NCBI RefSeq assembly: GCF_008641105.1
Contig: NZ_VTTI01000003.1
Span: 349,072 to 413,071 of the forward strand
DNA length: 64,000 nt
Direction of reading: 5' to 3'
Source of the DNA: Halopseudomonas salina
Lineage (GTDB): Bacteria; Pseudomonadota; Gammaproteobacteria; Pseudomonadales; Pseudomonadaceae
In this document: positions 27,556-37,149 of the stretch, piece by piece
How the letters are laid out: every line of letters starts with the position of its first letter
Numbering within the stretch: position 1 is the first letter of the stretch
The notes under the pieces: generated by a model
Told to the model about the DNA's origin: nothing
Seen by the model: only the letters and a program-made list of their open reading frames with translations
The model's database searches: none
Position numbers and translations under genes: made by a program

Positions 27556-28847
27556 CGTAACATGTCAGCCAGGGCGGCAAGCGCCGGTCGGGTGATCGGG
27601 AAGGTGACGGCAGAGGTGGCAACGGGGTGGGAAGACAGTCGAACCACCACCAGACCCACTGCAGGGTTTACATGGATCATCTGGCCGTGCACTCCAAGTG
27701 CCTCATAGGCACCATCGGCATTGTGACTGATCCACCATTTGTTGCGATAAGAATAACCGGGCTGGTAGTCCCGACCCGATGCCTTGAAGGCTTCGCGGTC
27801 GGCGCCCTCACGAATACTCGCTATCACTGAGCTGTCGATGATCTGCTGACCATTGAATCGTCCGTTGAGCCGCAGCATTTCAGCGAAACGCCCCAGGTCG
27901 CGCAGGGTCGCATTCAAGCCGGCGCCTGCCCATTCAGTACCCTTGCTGTCGAGCAAAAGATAGGCGTCCTGTTCGGCGCCCAGCTTGCTCCAGATCCGCT
28001 CGCTGATCAGATCGGCAAGGTGCTTGCCAGTAGCACGGCGCAGGACCCATCCCAGGACTTCGGTATGCACAGTGCGGTAGATAAAGCGCTCACCGTGTTG
28101 GCCATCAGCAGGAATGGTCGGTAAATAGCTGTACAGATCACGTTCGCCGGCAAAATCTTCAGGGGTTGGCAACATGCCCGCCGACATCGCGTATTTCACC
28201 ACATCCGATTCCTGGTCGGCATATACCTCGCTGTAATCGATATCTGCAGTCATATTCAATAACTGCTGGATAGTCGCGCCACTCCAGCCACTGCCCTTGA
28301 GCTCTGGCACATAATCCGTTATCAGGGCGTCTGCCTTGAGGATGCCCTCTTCCAACAGCTGCGTGGCAATGAGACCTGCGAAGGACTTGGTCACTGACCA
28401 AAGCATGTGCGGATTCTCTGCTGGCATCCCCTCGTGATAGGCCTCGTAAATCACCTTGCCATCTTTCATTATCAGCGTGGCATCGGCGTAGGTGGCTTCC
28501 AGATATTGGCCAAACGTCAGATCATTGCCCTCGGGCCCTACAAAGTTCAGAGCATCGATTCTGGCTCGCAAGTCCTCCCCGACAGACAAGACGGAGGGTG
28601 CTGACGCACCGCGCCGGATATTGCGTGAGGGCAATAGTTCGCGCATATGATGGAAGGCCCAACGAAGGTTGGGGAACTGCATCAGAAAGTTTTGCGCGGT
28701 AACCTGTTTGTCAGCCGGAGGTGGAAAGCCCTCCATTAATTTCAACTCGTCTAGACGGACTGTTTCGGGTGCGGGCATTGTCTGGGCCTGTATCTGTTGT
28801 GTCAGCAAAACCGTGAGTGCAAAGGCGAAACTGCGCGATAGGTTCAT
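27552..28847 (-). CDS. Serine hydrolase of the class C beta-lactamase fold
   Basis: A 431-residue exported protein. Residues 1-21 form a signal peptide. The catalytic S-x-x-K motif is SVTK in the MLWSVTKSFAGLIATQLLE segment, a tyrosine appears in the DYSEVY region at the usual place of the Tyr motif, and a His/Lys-Thr-Gly-like site appears as GVHGQMIH near the C-terminus. Relatives act as esterases, 6-aminohexanoate-dimer hydrolases (NylB) or D-aminopeptidases more often than as true beta-lactamases. No regulator is adjacent. The start ATG at 28847 has GGGAGT upstream. Confidence 0.87.
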   Translation of the reverse strand: MNLSRSFAFALTVLLTQQIQAQTMPAPETVRLDELKLMEGFPPPADKQVTAQNFLMQFPNLRWAFHHMRELLPSRNIRRGASAPSVLSVGEDLRARIDALNFVGPEGNDLTFGQYLEATYADATLIMKDGKVIYEAYHEGMPAENPHMLWSVTKSFAGLIATQLLEEGILKADALITDYVPELKGSGWSGATIQQLLNMTADIDYSEVYADQESDVVKYAMSAGMLPTPEDFAGERDLYSYLPTIPADGQHGERFIYRTVHTEVLGWVLRRATGKHLADLISERIWSKLGAEQDAYLLLDSKGTEWAGAGLNATLRDLGRFAEMLRLNGRFNGQQIIDSSVIASIREGADREAFKASGRDYQPGYSYRNKWWISHNADGAYEALGVHGQMIHVNPAVGLVVVRLSSHPVATSAVTFPITRPALAALADMLR

Positions 28848-28985
28848 GGGTAACTCCCACTGATAACTCGCCGGAGCAGCGAAGGTTTTTTATTAAAATA
28901 TTTCACTAATCCAAGATATCTGATCGAAGTACCGCTAGCTGCGCCTGATAGGCCAGAGGTGACGACTATTCAGTCACAACACGCC

Positions 28986-29720
28986 TCAGTATGCCGCGTA
29001 ACGCTGGGTAATGAGCTCATAACGCCCATTACTTCTTATCGCAGCAAGCCCCTGATCGAAACGATCCCGAATCGCAGCATCGACGAACCCGACCCGATAG
29101 CCCGTAGGTGGGAAAAGGAAATGCTCGGTCACAGGCTGACTGACATCAACACGGTCAGCTATTTCGCTATTGAATGCGCGAATGATTCTCCGATCTCCAA
29201 TCATGACGTCCACTCGCCCGGCATAAAGCAGCAAATTGCGGGTTATCTGCCGCGCTTCCTCACGGTACCGGGAGTTGGCTGCGGTCATCTTGCCAAACCG
29301 TGGGCCCAGAACGAATCTCGCACGCTGAAAAGCACTGATAGAATAGCCACCCAGGTCTTCAATCGCGCCTAATTGGATATTGCGATTCTGCAGGGTGACC
29401 GCAACGTTCTCGTACTCAATATAAATTTCGGAGTAGTGAGCATCCACACCGCTGGTCTGATTGGTTGTCGCCATGGCACCCAGCTCCCGATACTGCAACA
29501 TGCGATGCAGGCGTTCCAGGGGAGAGTAATACGGCTCCATTTCAAGACCCACGTGCTCAAGGGCGGCCTCAATCAGCTCATACTCGAGCCCGGAGCCGTC
29601 ATATTCGAATACATAGGGTGGTTTGTGGGTACCGAACCCGACTACAACGACCTCGGCAAAACTCCTGGGCGACAACAAGACTGCCATAAGGGTCAGAAAG
29701 GTGATAACAGGACGCGTCAT
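28986..29720 (-). CDS. Periplasmic solute-binding protein, family 3
   Basis: A 244-residue protein with an N-terminal signal peptide (about residues 1-22) and the two-lobed layout of family 3 solute-binding proteins: PPYVFEYDGSGLEYELIEAALEH at the start, a ligand-contact region AMATTNQTSGVDAHYSEIY, and the VDAAIRDRFDQGLAAIRSNGRYELI ending. No ABC permease or ATPase lies next to it, so it may be an orphan that serves a distant transporter or a sensor. The ligand is unknown; amino acids are usual in this family. Confidence 0.85.
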   Translation of the reverse strand: MTRPVITFLTLMAVLLSPRSFAEVVVVGFGTHKPPYVFEYDGSGLEYELIEAALEHVGLEMEPYYSPLERLHRMLQYRELGAMATTNQTSGVDAHYSEIYIEYENVAVTLQNRNIQLGAIEDLGGYSISAFQRARFVLGPRFGKMTAANSRYREEARQITRNLLLYAGRVDVMIGDRRIIRAFNSEIADRVDVSQPVTEHFLFPPTGYRVGFVDAAIRDRFDQGLAAIRSNGRYELITQRYAAY

Positions 29721-29886
29721 GAGCGGCTCGATAATAAAATTGTGAACCAGTTTACTGACCGATGGCCAAATAGTAGCAACGCGTAATCTATTACTAAATT
29801 TAACGGCCAGCCATCTTCAGAGGCAACGGGGTAGGGCTAATTACCGCACCTACTTGGACACGCCAGGCAATGCCGCTAACATGCAT

Positions 29887-29904
29887 ATATCATCATCGTG
29901 ATAT
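29887..29904. repeat. Short inverted repeat before the 92-residue periplasmic gene
   Basis: ATATCA and TGATAT pair across a 6-base loop. It ends 12 bases before the ATG at 29917 and just before the GAGG ribosome-binding sequence. It may be an operator or a small leader hairpin; no known site is recognised. Confidence 0.35.
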
Positions 29905-29916
29905 CCGAGGTAGTAA

Positions 29917-30195
29917 ATGAAGACAATTTCCAGCTTGATCATTGCCAGCGTGCTCAGCATTTCTGCGGTACCGGCATTTGCCGCTTGTACCACCGAGGAG
30001 GCCATAGTCAAGGCAGAAGAAGTTGCTGCCACCGTTCATCGTCTGGCCGATGGGGACCCGGTTAAAGCCAATCAGTTGTATGAGCAGCTGGTAGCCTTGC
30101 AACTACGTAACCCGACCACTGACGACCATGATCCTTGCCAAGCCTATGACCGCATTGTCGAGGAGCTGGAAAAGCAGAACTCACCAAAAGAGTGA
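29917..30195 (+). CDS. Small periplasmic protein with two cysteines, unknown function
   Basis: A 92-residue protein with a typical signal peptide (residues 1-22, cleavage after AFA). The mature part is a helical, acidic chain of about 70 residues with two cysteines, one directly after the cleavage site (ACTTEE) and one near DHDPCQAYDRIV. The spacing allows an intramolecular disulfide. The first cysteine is not in a lipobox. No family is recognised. GAGG stands nine bases before the ATG. Neighbours (a solute-binding protein and a pirin) do not suggest a role. Confidence 0.75.
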   Translation: MKTISSLIIASVLSISAVPAFAACTTEEAIVKAEEVAATVHRLADGDPVKANQLYEQLVALQLRNPTTDDHDPCQAYDRIVEELEKQNSPKE

Positions 30196-30306
30196 CGCCG
30201 CGGCACTTCCCAGCCAGAGCGCTGTAAACACCTCTTGACTGGCCGCATTCGGATAATGCGACCAGCTCCGTTTTCCAGCTGCCACCTAATCCGGTAACAA
30301 CAATAG

Positions 30307-30329
30307 ACCTATCGTAAAACCAGATAGGT
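30307..30329. promoter_or_regulatory. Possible operator: 7-base inverted repeat upstream of the pirin gene
   Basis: ACCTATC and GATAGGT are perfectly complementary with a 9-base spacer, 75 bases before the pirin ATG. The size suits a dimeric regulator such as a LysR-type protein, but no regulator gene is next to it, so this is a candidate only. Confidence 0.35.
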
Positions 30330-30404
30330 TCACGGTGTTTTTTCCGCTTTTAATCATTATGTGTGGCAATAGAATGACCTCAAACGCATTTCAGGAGGTA
30401 TCTC

Positions 30405-31274
30405 ATGCCAACAGCAATCAAACGTGATCTGGCTGAGCTGGTCATAGGCCGCAACGCATCCGATGGTGACGGAGTGAAGTTGAAGCGCGTGTTCGGCGGC
30501 ACCGGTGCCGAACGCTTCGATCCTTTTCTGATGCTGGACGAGTTCGGCTCTGATGAGGCAGCGGACTATATCGGTGGTTTTCCCGCGCACCCACACCGGG
30601 GCTTTGAAACTGTAACCTACATGCTCGAGGGGCGGATGCTGCACGAGGACCATCTCGGCAACCGCGGTCTACTCGAGCCAGGCGGAGTTCAATGGATGAC
30701 CGCCGGGCGCGGCATTATTCACTCCGAAATGCCACAACAGGATTCAGGCCGGATGCGCGGCTTTCAACTATGGGTCAATCTTCCAGCTGCGGAAAAAATG
30801 CAGCCCGCCAGCTACCAGGACCTGCCCGCAAAATCGATAACCGAACATCCGCTAGAGGGTGGTGGGCTTGCCCGGGTCATCGCTGGCCGCCTTTCTATTA
30901 CCACTCAGCCCGTGCATGGCCCGATCACCGGCAAGACCAGTGAACCTCTCTACGCCGATTTGCAGATGATCCCCGCGGAGCACTGCGACTTACCCGTGCC
31001 TGCCCACCTCAACGCCATGTTGTATGTCTACGAAGGCGCAATCGAATTGGATGGCCGAGAGAAGAGTGTCAGTTTGCAAGCAGGGCATCTCGGGCGACTT
31101 GGTGACGGTAACGGGATTTCGATTCATGCAGGCCCGGCTGGCGCAAAGGTGTTGTTGATTGCGGGCAAACCCCTGCGCGAACCAATAGTCCAGTATGGTC
31201 CTTTTGTCATGAACAGTCGGGAGGAAATCGAACAGGCCCTACGCGACTTTCGTGACGGTCAGCTTGCCTCTTGA
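30405..31274 (+). CDS. Pirin family protein
   Basis: A 289-residue protein of the bicupin pirin family. The metal-binding residues of the N-terminal cupin are in place: FPAHPHRGFETVTYML (two histidines) and GRGIIHSEMP (His and Glu). The C-terminal cupin lacks metal ligands, as usual. Bacterial pirins may act as quercetin dioxygenases or bind metabolic enzymes; the role here is not known. AGGAGG precedes the ATG at 30405 at a good distance. An inverted repeat lies 75 bases upstream. It converges with recR. Confidence 0.93.
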   Translation: MPTAIKRDLAELVIGRNASDGDGVKLKRVFGGTGAERFDPFLMLDEFGSDEAADYIGGFPAHPHRGFETVTYMLEGRMLHEDHLGNRGLLEPGGVQWMTAGRGIIHSEMPQQDSGRMRGFQLWVNLPAAEKMQPASYQDLPAKSITEHPLEGGGLARVIAGRLSITTQPVHGPITGKTSEPLYADLQMIPAEHCDLPVPAHLNAMLYVYEGAIELDGREKSVSLQAGHLGRLGDGNGISIHAGPAGAKVLLIAGKPLREPIVQYGPFVMNSREEIEQALRDFRDGQLAS

Positions 31275-31297
31275 GGTATTGACGCGAGCTGGCCGCA

Positions 31298-31897
31298 TCA
31301 GAGAATTGGCGTTCTGCCAGCCAGCGCATGGGCCAATGTTCCTCCATCAATATATTCAAGTTCGCCGCCCAAAGGTACGCCATGGGCGATGCGAGACACC
31401 TTTATGCCTCGGGGTTTGAGCATACTTGCGATGTAGTGGGCGGTTGCTTCACCCTCGACAGTGGGGTTGGTGGCTAATATCACCTCAGCAACATCGCTGC
31501 GTTCAACCGCTTCCAGCAGCGCCGGTATTCCGATCTCCTCCGGTCCCATACCGTCGATAGGCGACAACTGTCCCTTGAGCACGAAATAGCGACCAGTGAA
31601 GCCTCCGGCCTGCTCGACTGCCCAGACATCGGCCGGACTCTGCAAAACACATAACAAGGTCGCATCCCTGCGTGGATCCGCGCAGATAGCACAAATGTCG
31701 TTCTCACTGAGCGTGCGACAACGGCTGCAGTAACCAACCCCGTCCATGGCGGTTGCCAGGGCACCGGCAAGATGCCGCGCCACATCTCGATCACGTTCAA
31801 GCAAATGCAACGCCATGCGCTGCGCTGTTTTGGGCCCAACGCCGGGAAGTCCGCGCAGCGCATCGATCAAATGACGAATCAGGGGACTGAAGCTCAT
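31298..31897 (-). CDS. recR: Recombination mediator protein RecR
   Basis: A 199-residue protein that works with RecO (and RecF) to load RecA on gapped DNA. Features in order: the helix-hairpin-helix region [17 protein letters not shown], the four-cysteine zinc finger (C-x2-C, then C-x2-C in the [11 protein letters not shown] region), the Toprim domain with the [15 protein letters not shown] segment, and the Walker-like [19 protein letters not shown] end. It is the last gene of dnaX-ybaB-recR, 30 bases after ybaB. Confidence 0.97.
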   Translation of the reverse strand: MSFSPLIRHLIDALRGLPGVGPKTAQRMALHLLERDRDVARHLAGALATAMDGVGYCSRCRTLSENDICAICADPRRDATLLCVLQSPADVWAVEQAGGFTGRYFVLKGQLSPIDGMGPEEIGIPALLEAVERSDVAEVILATNPTVEGEATAHYIASMLKPRGIKVSRIAHGVPLGGELEYIDGGTLAHALAGRTPIL

Positions 31898-31927
31898 GGC
31901 ACCGCCTGAATTAGAGGAAGAAGGACT

Positions 31928-32254
31928 TTAAAAAGGCATCTTGAAGCCGTCGGGCAGATTCATACCCTGGGTCATGCCAGCCATCTTTTCCTGGTTGTTC
32001 TTTTCAATCTTGCGCACGGCATCGTTGAACGCTGCTGCAACCAGGTCTTCCAGAATGTCCTTTTCTTCGCTCATCAGGCTGTCATCGATGGATAACCGTT
32101 TGACATCGTGGCGCCCGGTCATGACTACCGATACCAGGCCCGCACCGGACTGGCCGGTAACTTCCGCGTTAGCCAACTCTTCCTGCATCCTGGCCATTTT
32201 CTCCTGCATTTCCTGCGCCTGCTTCATAAGCCCGGCCATGCCACCTTTCATCAT
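31928..32254 (-). CDS. ybaB: YbaB/EbfC nucleoid-associated protein
   Basis: A 108-residue DNA-binding protein of the YbaB/EbfC family. It has the typical [20 protein letters not shown] beginning, the long helix pair and the [15 protein letters not shown] region, and the MPF end. The ATG at 32254 follows GAGGATAACAGC; the TTG six codons upstream in the same frame is not needed. It lies 14 bases after the dnaX stop and 30 bases before recR, the standard arrangement. Confidence 0.95.
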   Translation of the reverse strand: MMKGGMAGLMKQAQEMQEKMARMQEELANAEVTGQSGAGLVSVVMTGRHDVKRLSIDDSLMSEEKDILEDLVAAAFNDAVRKIEKNNQEKMAGMTQGMNLPDGFKMPF

Positions 32255-32268
32255 GCTGTTATCCTCAT

Positions 32269-34365
32269 TCAATGGGTCGTCGTATCAATGGGGCGGATAC
32301 TACCTTCACAGATCTGTGCCGCAAATTCGCGCATGAGACCCAACACCAGCGGATCCTGCTGAATGCTCGCCTCCGCCTGCTCTTGGCGCTTGCGCTTGCG
32401 GCGGGCTGCAGCCACGGCAGGAGTCTCCTGGTCGGGAGCAGCAACGCGCACCTCCAGATCCACCGGCACACCAATATGCTCCACCAACGCCTGCTGCAGA
32501 CGCAAGCGATGATTCTCGTTATAGAGGGCGCTGTGACCGGGATCCAGATGCAGTAACCAAACACTGTCACTACGATCCACGAGCTGGCAATGGGCCGCAA
32601 TACTTTGCGTCAGGCCGCTGAGTCCCAACTGCAAAAATATGTCCAACCATTGGGCGGCCAGTCCGGTGGCCGGCGGTAGATCACCGGCTGCTGAGCTGGC
32701 ATCCAGATTGTCTGCTTCGACTGTAGTCGCTGCAACTACCGCTTCAGCGGATTGCCAGTCACCGGGGTATTGACTCAGTTCGAGGCTGTCTTCCTCTTCG
32801 TCATCGCGGTCATCAGAATCACGATCAGTCACAGCCGTGGCCTGCAACCATTCCGCAGGGGGCTCGTCTTGGGGTGGCTTAACGGGCGTGGAGGTTTTCA
32901 TGGGCTGGCCGGAACTGGGCTGACGCCAGGAATCATTGCTAACGTCGGACACATCAGTTGATGGCAGTTCGGACCCTGAAGCGTGATCGGAAGGCGCAGC
33001 AGCCACATTCGAGCCAAGGTCATTGGAGACCGCTGAAGACGCCCCGTGCTCCGGGGCTGGCCGCCCAGCGGGCTGGGCATCTGACCTTTGCAGCACGACT
33101 GCCTCGGATGCAAGATCCACCGAGCTGCTCACAGCCATTCCAGCTTCTGAAGAAACACCTTCCTGTGGGGTGGCTTCCGAAGTTGGCCTGGGAGTCCCGG
33201 ATTCAGCCGTGGCCTGGCTGAGTCCCGCCGGCTTTCCCGGCGGAGCTTCAGGTGAAGCGACTACGGCGTCCTGTTCAACGCTGCCGGGCCTGAAGGCAAG
33301 CATCCGAAGCATGGCCATCTCGAAGCCGCCGCGCGGTTCGGGGGCCAGGGGCAGATCCCGGCGACCATGCAAACCCAGTTGGTAAAACAACTGCACGTCC
33401 TCGGCACTCACCCTACCGGCAAGGTCAATCACCCTCTCCTGGTCACCCAGACTGTTATCCACCGCCTGTGGTAGCACCTGAGCAATAGCCACGCGTTGCA
33501 AGACCGACAGCAGCTCACTCAACACGCCAGAAAAATCGGCACCCTGCTCCGCCAACTCGCCCACAGCAATCAACAAGGCCTGAGCGTCGCCCGCAGCCAG
33601 CGCATCAAGCAAGCCAAATACCTGACCGTGATCAATGGTCCCGAGCATGCTGCGTACGTCACTGACCTGTAATGCGCCATTGCCAAACGCAATTGCCTGA
33701 TCAGTCAGGCTCAATGCATCACGCATGGAGCCGTCGGCCGCCCGCCCGAGCAACCACAAGGATTCTTCGTCAAAGCGGATCAGCTCTTCACCAAGAACGT
33801 GACGCAGGTGATCAACGATTTTTTCGGGCTGCATATTTTTCAACGAGAATTGCAGGCAGCGCGAGAGGATGGTGACAGGCAATTTTTGCGGGTCAGTGGT
33901 CGCGAGTAGAAACTTGACGTGTTCCGGGGGCTCCTCCAGGGTTTTCAGCAGCGCATTGAAACTGTGACTGGAAAGCATGTGCACTTCGTCGATCAGATAG
34001 ACCTTGTACCGGCCCCGTGACGGCGCGTACTGCACGTTATCCAGAAGCTCGCGGGTATCTTCGACCTTGGTGCGACTGGCCGCGTCCACTTCAATCAGAT
34101 CGACAAAGCGTCCCTCATCTATCTCCCGGCAGGCCGAACAGATTCCGCAGGGTTCGGAGCTAACTCCGGTCTCACAGTTCAGGCATTTGGCCAGAATACG
34201 CGCGATCGTCGTTTTTCCTACCCCCCGGGTGCCAGTGAAGAGGTAGGCATGGTGCAGCCGGTCGTGGTCGAGCGCATTAATCAACGCCTGGAGCACGTGG
34301 GTCTGGCCGACCATTTCACGGAACAGGCGCGGACGCCATTTGCGGGCAAGTACCTGATAACTCAT
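32269..34365 (-). CDS. dnaX: DNA polymerase III subunit gamma/tau
   Basis: A 698-residue clamp-loader subunit. Residues 1-220 form the AAA+ module with Walker [14 protein letters not shown], a zinc module of four cysteines ([19 protein letters not shown]), Walker B in LIDEVHMLS and the [10 protein letters not shown] sensor region; domain III follows to about 360. A low-complexity, Pro/Ser/Glu-rich linker (about 385-545) leads to the tau-specific C-terminal part that binds DnaB and the polymerase alpha subunit. I found no A-rich slippery heptamer in frame, so I see no evidence for the ribosomal frameshift that makes gamma in E. coli; the full product is tau. Confidence 0.96.
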   Translation of the reverse strand: MSYQVLARKWRPRLFREMVGQTHVLQALINALDHDRLHHAYLFTGTRGVGKTTIARILAKCLNCETGVSSEPCGICSACREIDEGRFVDLIEVDAASRTKVEDTRELLDNVQYAPSRGRYKVYLIDEVHMLSSHSFNALLKTLEEPPEHVKFLLATTDPQKLPVTILSRCLQFSLKNMQPEKIVDHLRHVLGEELIRFDEESLWLLGRAADGSMRDALSLTDQAIAFGNGALQVSDVRSMLGTIDHGQVFGLLDALAAGDAQALLIAVGELAEQGADFSGVLSELLSVLQRVAIAQVLPQAVDNSLGDQERVIDLAGRVSAEDVQLFYQLGLHGRRDLPLAPEPRGGFEMAMLRMLAFRPGSVEQDAVVASPEAPPGKPAGLSQATAESGTPRPTSEATPQEGVSSEAGMAVSSSVDLASEAVVLQRSDAQPAGRPAPEHGASSAVSNDLGSNVAAAPSDHASGSELPSTDVSDVSNDSWRQPSSGQPMKTSTPVKPPQDEPPAEWLQATAVTDRDSDDRDDEEEDSLELSQYPGDWQSAEAVVAATTVEADNLDASSAAGDLPPATGLAAQWLDIFLQLGLSGLTQSIAAHCQLVDRSDSVWLLHLDPGHSALYNENHRLRLQQALVEHIGVPVDLEVRVAAPDQETPAVAAARRKRKRQEQAEASIQQDPLVLGLMREFAAQICEGSIRPIDTTTH

Positions 34366-34483
34366 TGGATGTGTGCTGTCCGGTAGGATCTGAAAGACAA
34401 GCGGGTACTGTAACCAAAGCAGGCTGACTTTGCGAGATATGCGGTGAGGCTTGGTGTTACTGAATAGGGTAGGTCGTCATGGG

Positions 34484-34594
34484 TGGCGACCCTACCAGCC
34501 ACACCCCGGCACACGATGTAACCGCTGTGGCTGCTCCCTTCCGGGCCTGACCAGGTTAACGGCGAATCATTGCGAGGGGACCGGCAGGGTCACC
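34484..34594 (-). ncRNA. ffs: Signal recognition particle 4.5S RNA
   Basis: Reading the minus strand, the universal SRP RNA core is present: an ACCTGGTCAGGCCCGGAAGG segment and then GAGCAGCC, containing the GGAAG-type tetraloop and the asymmetric loop that bind Ffh, followed by a GTGTGCCGGGGTGTGGCTGG segment. The ends pair over about 12 bases: GGTGACCCTGCC with GGTAGGGTCGCC. The size of about 111 bases fits bacterial 4.5S RNA. Its position beside dnaX is usual in Pseudomonas. The exact ends are estimated from the pairing. Confidence 0.93.
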
Positions 34595-34624
34595 ATAACG
34601 AACCTGTACTGGACAGGCCGCGCT

Positions 34625-34652
34625 ATTGTAACGGCTTGCCAACAACTTACAA
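34625..34652 (-). promoter_or_regulatory. Probable sigma-70 promoter of the 4.5S RNA
   Basis: On the minus strand TTGTAA (-35) and TACAAT (-10) are 16 bases apart. The -10 box ends about 30 bases before the predicted mature 5' end, which would leave a short leader removed by processing, as for E. coli ffs. Confidence 0.5.
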
Positions 34653-34701
34653 CCCATTGTTGGGCGCCTCACAACGCCTTTTTTTCGGACCAGGTACCAT
34701 T

Positions 34702-36345
34702 TCAGGTTCTGAAACGCCCTACCTGTTGCTGCAAGCCGGCCGCAAGCCTCGCCATGGACTCACTGGCTTGACGGCTCTCGCTGGAATTTTGTGCCGCCTG
34801 ATCAGAAAGATCCCGGATCCCACTGATATTACGGGCAATTTCTTCAGTGGTCTGAGTCTGTTCCTCACAGGCCGAAGCGATCTGTGCGGCCATGTCGTTG
34901 ATTCGCACCACTGACTGTGCCGTCTCGCTAAGCGACCTCTCTGCGCCTTCTGCCTGCTCGACACTTTCTGCAGCCAGCGTGGCACCCCGCTGCATGACAG
35001 TCACTGCCTGCGAACTACCAGCTTGCAGGCTCTGGATCATCTCCTGAATGTCCCGGGTGGAGTCCTGTGTGCGCGCGGCCAGGGTCCTCACCTCGTCGGC
35101 TACCACGGCAAAGCCTCGACCTTGCTCGCCGGCACGAGCAGCTTCGATTGCTGCGTTAAGTGCCAGCAAATTGGTTTGCTCGGCAATCGCCTGAATGACA
35201 CTCAGCACGCCACCTATCTTGTCACTGTCCTGCTCAAGCCGGTTTATGACGCCTGCCGCTTCCGCCACATCCTTGGCCAAGCGCCGCAGGGCATTCATGG
35301 TCTGGCCAACAACTTCGGATGTCGCTTTCCCCTGCTGGTCCGCCTGACGCGCAGCTTCGGCCGTACTGTGTGCGTTATCAGCCACTTCATGAATAGCTGC
35401 GGTCATTTCGGTTGCCGCTGTACTCACCTGATCGATAGCCAGGTGCTGGTCTGTCACCAACTGATCCTGGTTGGCGGCTATGGCGCTCATCTGCTCTGAC
35501 GCTGAAGCCACCAGGAGTGTCGATTCAGCAACTTCGCGAATGAGCATCTGCAATTGACCGAGGAACTCATTGAAGCTCGCACCAAGCTGCCCCACTTCAT
35601 CGGCCGAGCTGACCTCAACTCGCTTGGTCAGATCGCCACCACCGCCGGCAATATCCCGGATACGAGCAAGGATGTCCTGGATCGGGCGGACGATCAGACC
35701 AGGTAAAAAGGCAATGGTCAGCACACAGATAACGAGTCCGAGAATGACTACCAGAGCCAGATTGCGTGCATTGGCTGCCGTAAAGCTTGCTGCGTCCGTT
35801 AATTCAGTGGCAGCCTCGGCGTCCACAACTTGAGTCATCTGATCGATCAGATCGCGGGCCCGGCCAAACAACTCGGCAGACTGACCATAACTGAGCTGAT
35901 TAGCTTCGCCCTTGTCCTGGAATGCTTCGCTCTGCGACAGCCGTACCACTTCCAGGCTGACCCGTTTCCAGTCGCCGAAAACCTGCACAAACTGCTGGCC
36001 CAAGGCCTTACTCTCTGGAGAAACCGCCAGCGAGGTGGATACCTTGACCCGATCCAGCGCCTGCTGCAGGTTATCTGCGTGTTCGGACACGAGCTTATCG
36101 CGCTCCACGCGCGCCACCCCCTGCACAAGTGACCGCTCGGCAACCAGCGCTTGGTACATGTCCCGATCAGCTTCAAGGAGATTGGTTGCCTGAGGCAACA
36201 AGCCGCTGGAGAAACGCTCCATGCGCGAGGACAAATCATTGGTGCCGATAAAGGCTACGGCGCCCAGCAAACAGAAAAGGCCGGCCAGCAGTACCATTGG
36301 AAGAGTTAACTTCCAGCGGAAACCCAGATTACGAAAAGAAGCCAT
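34702..36345 (-). CDS. Methyl-accepting chemotaxis protein
   Basis: A 547-residue chemoreceptor. A first membrane helix (about residues 8-30) is followed by a helical periplasmic domain of about 160 residues with no PAS-like features, a second membrane helix (about 190-212), a HAMP domain, and the long cytoplasmic coiled-coil. The hairpin tip that binds CheA and CheW is clear: the [20 protein letters not shown] segment and the following [13 protein letters not shown]. It should signal to the flagellar motor whose genes lie a few kilobases away; the ligand is unknown. The ATG at 36345 has GAGGAAAC upstream, so the longer reading to 36387 is not needed. A GCCGATAT box at 36436 could be part of a FliA promoter, but the -35 is weak. 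Confidence 0.92.
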   Translation of the reverse strand: MASFRNLGFRWKLTLPMVLLAGLFCLLGAVAFIGTNDLSSRMERFSSGLLPQATNLLEADRDMYQALVAERSLVQGVARVERDKLVSEHADNLQQALDRVKVSTSLAVSPESKALGQQFVQVFGDWKRVSLEVVRLSQSEAFQDKGEANQLSYGQSAELFGRARDLIDQMTQVVDAEAATELTDAASFTAANARNLALVVILGLVICVLTIAFLPGLIVRPIQDILARIRDIAGGGGDLTKRVEVSSADEVGQLGASFNEFLGQLQMLIREVAESTLLVASASEQMSAIAANQDQLVTDQHLAIDQVSTAATEMTAAIHEVADNAHSTAEAARQADQQGKATSEVVGQTMNALRRLAKDVAEAAGVINRLEQDSDKIGGVLSVIQAIAEQTNLLALNAAIEAARAGEQGRGFAVVADEVRTLAARTQDSTRDIQEMIQSLQAGSSQAVTVMQRGATLAAESVEQAEGAERSLSETAQSVVRINDMAAQIASACEEQTQTTEEIARNISGIRDLSDQAAQNSSESRQASESMARLAAGLQQQVGRFRT

Positions 36346-36653
36346 TATTGTTTCCTCATATGGTTCGCGGCCTTGGCTCGATCGCAAAAGGCGCCTTTTT
36401 GTCAGAAAGAAGTTCTTACTGACATATTAGCTGCCATATCGGCCGTTTATCGAACAACATGAGGAAATTTTGCGACTGTGCATGCTGAATTATGTCTCAG
36501 CCCGCCCCGCGCCTGAACAATCCAGATGAGGGGGAAGCCGCCCCGTCGTGCATTCTGCATGCGTAGAACACCACAGGGCACCAGGATCATTATGAACTTT
36601 ACGGGTAATGCGAGGTCGCCTATACACGACGAGCGAACAACCAGCCGGAATTG
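36346..36653. other. Intergenic region between the chemoreceptor and a small unknown gene
   Basis: About 308 bases with no convincing gene. On the minus strand the chemoreceptor leader holds a GCCGATAT box (36436-36443) resembling a sigma-28 -10 element. A run of GC-rich sequence (about 36505-36560) contains CCCGCCCCGCGCC without a clear hairpin. No other feature is supported. Confidence 0.4.
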
Positions 36654-36932
36654 CTAAAATACCCAACTGCGTTGTTGACTTGCACGCTCCAGCGCCACCG
36701 CGACAGCATCAGGTTCTCCTGGCTTTTCGATAGTCGCTGTTGTGCGCATGTTCATTTGCCGCGCAACTGCCCGAGAGCTGGGATTGTCGTCGACCCAACT
36801 GCGCATCTCGACCTGCTGGGGCGCCTGGCGTGCAGAGGTATTAATGTCCGCCTCACCCGTAGAGAGCAGGAATGCCGCACCGAGCAGCATCCCCTGGATA
36901 CTGACGAAAAAAGCAACGTCTCGACCTTTCAT
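36654..36932 (-). CDS. Small protein with one N-terminal membrane segment, unknown
   Basis: A 92-residue protein. The first 30 residues hold a hydrophobic stretch (FFVSIQGMLLGAAFLLSTG) like a signal anchor or signal peptide, and the rest is polar, with QVEMRSWVDDN and a REKP-like middle. A strong ribosome-binding sequence, GGGAGGA, stands before the ATG, which supports expression. No family is recognised. It is alone between the chemoreceptor and the AEC transporter. Confidence 0.6.
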   Translation of the reverse strand: MKGRDVAFFVSIQGMLLGAAFLLSTGEADINTSARQAPQQVEMRSWVDDNPSSRAVARQMNMRTTATIEKPGEPDAVAVALERASQQRSWVF

Positions 36933-37149
36933 TCTGAAATTCCTCCCAATATCAATCAGAGTGATGAGCTCTAGTGCTGATGGCGACGCTATCGCCTATA
37001 CAGGGAGAGTTGCAGAGGTCATGCCAGTAATTAAATATATTTAAATTCAATAAAATCAATATTTTACAATTTTTCGATCCCGATCCTCATTGCATTTTGC
37101 ATGACCTGGTCAATTTTTGTCAGGCAGGATGCATGGAGGCAAAATGCTG

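Noticed and set aside
32269..34365. Programmed -1 frameshift in dnaX making gamma
   Set aside because: A GAAAAAATC stretch exists (about 33813-33822) but the reading frame does not place it as X-XXY-YYZ, and there is no A-rich heptamer in the usual middle region.
36436..36470. FliA promoter of the chemoreceptor
   Set aside because: GCCGATAT is a good -10, but 15 bases upstream is TCAT where TAAA is expected. I mention it in the gene entry only.
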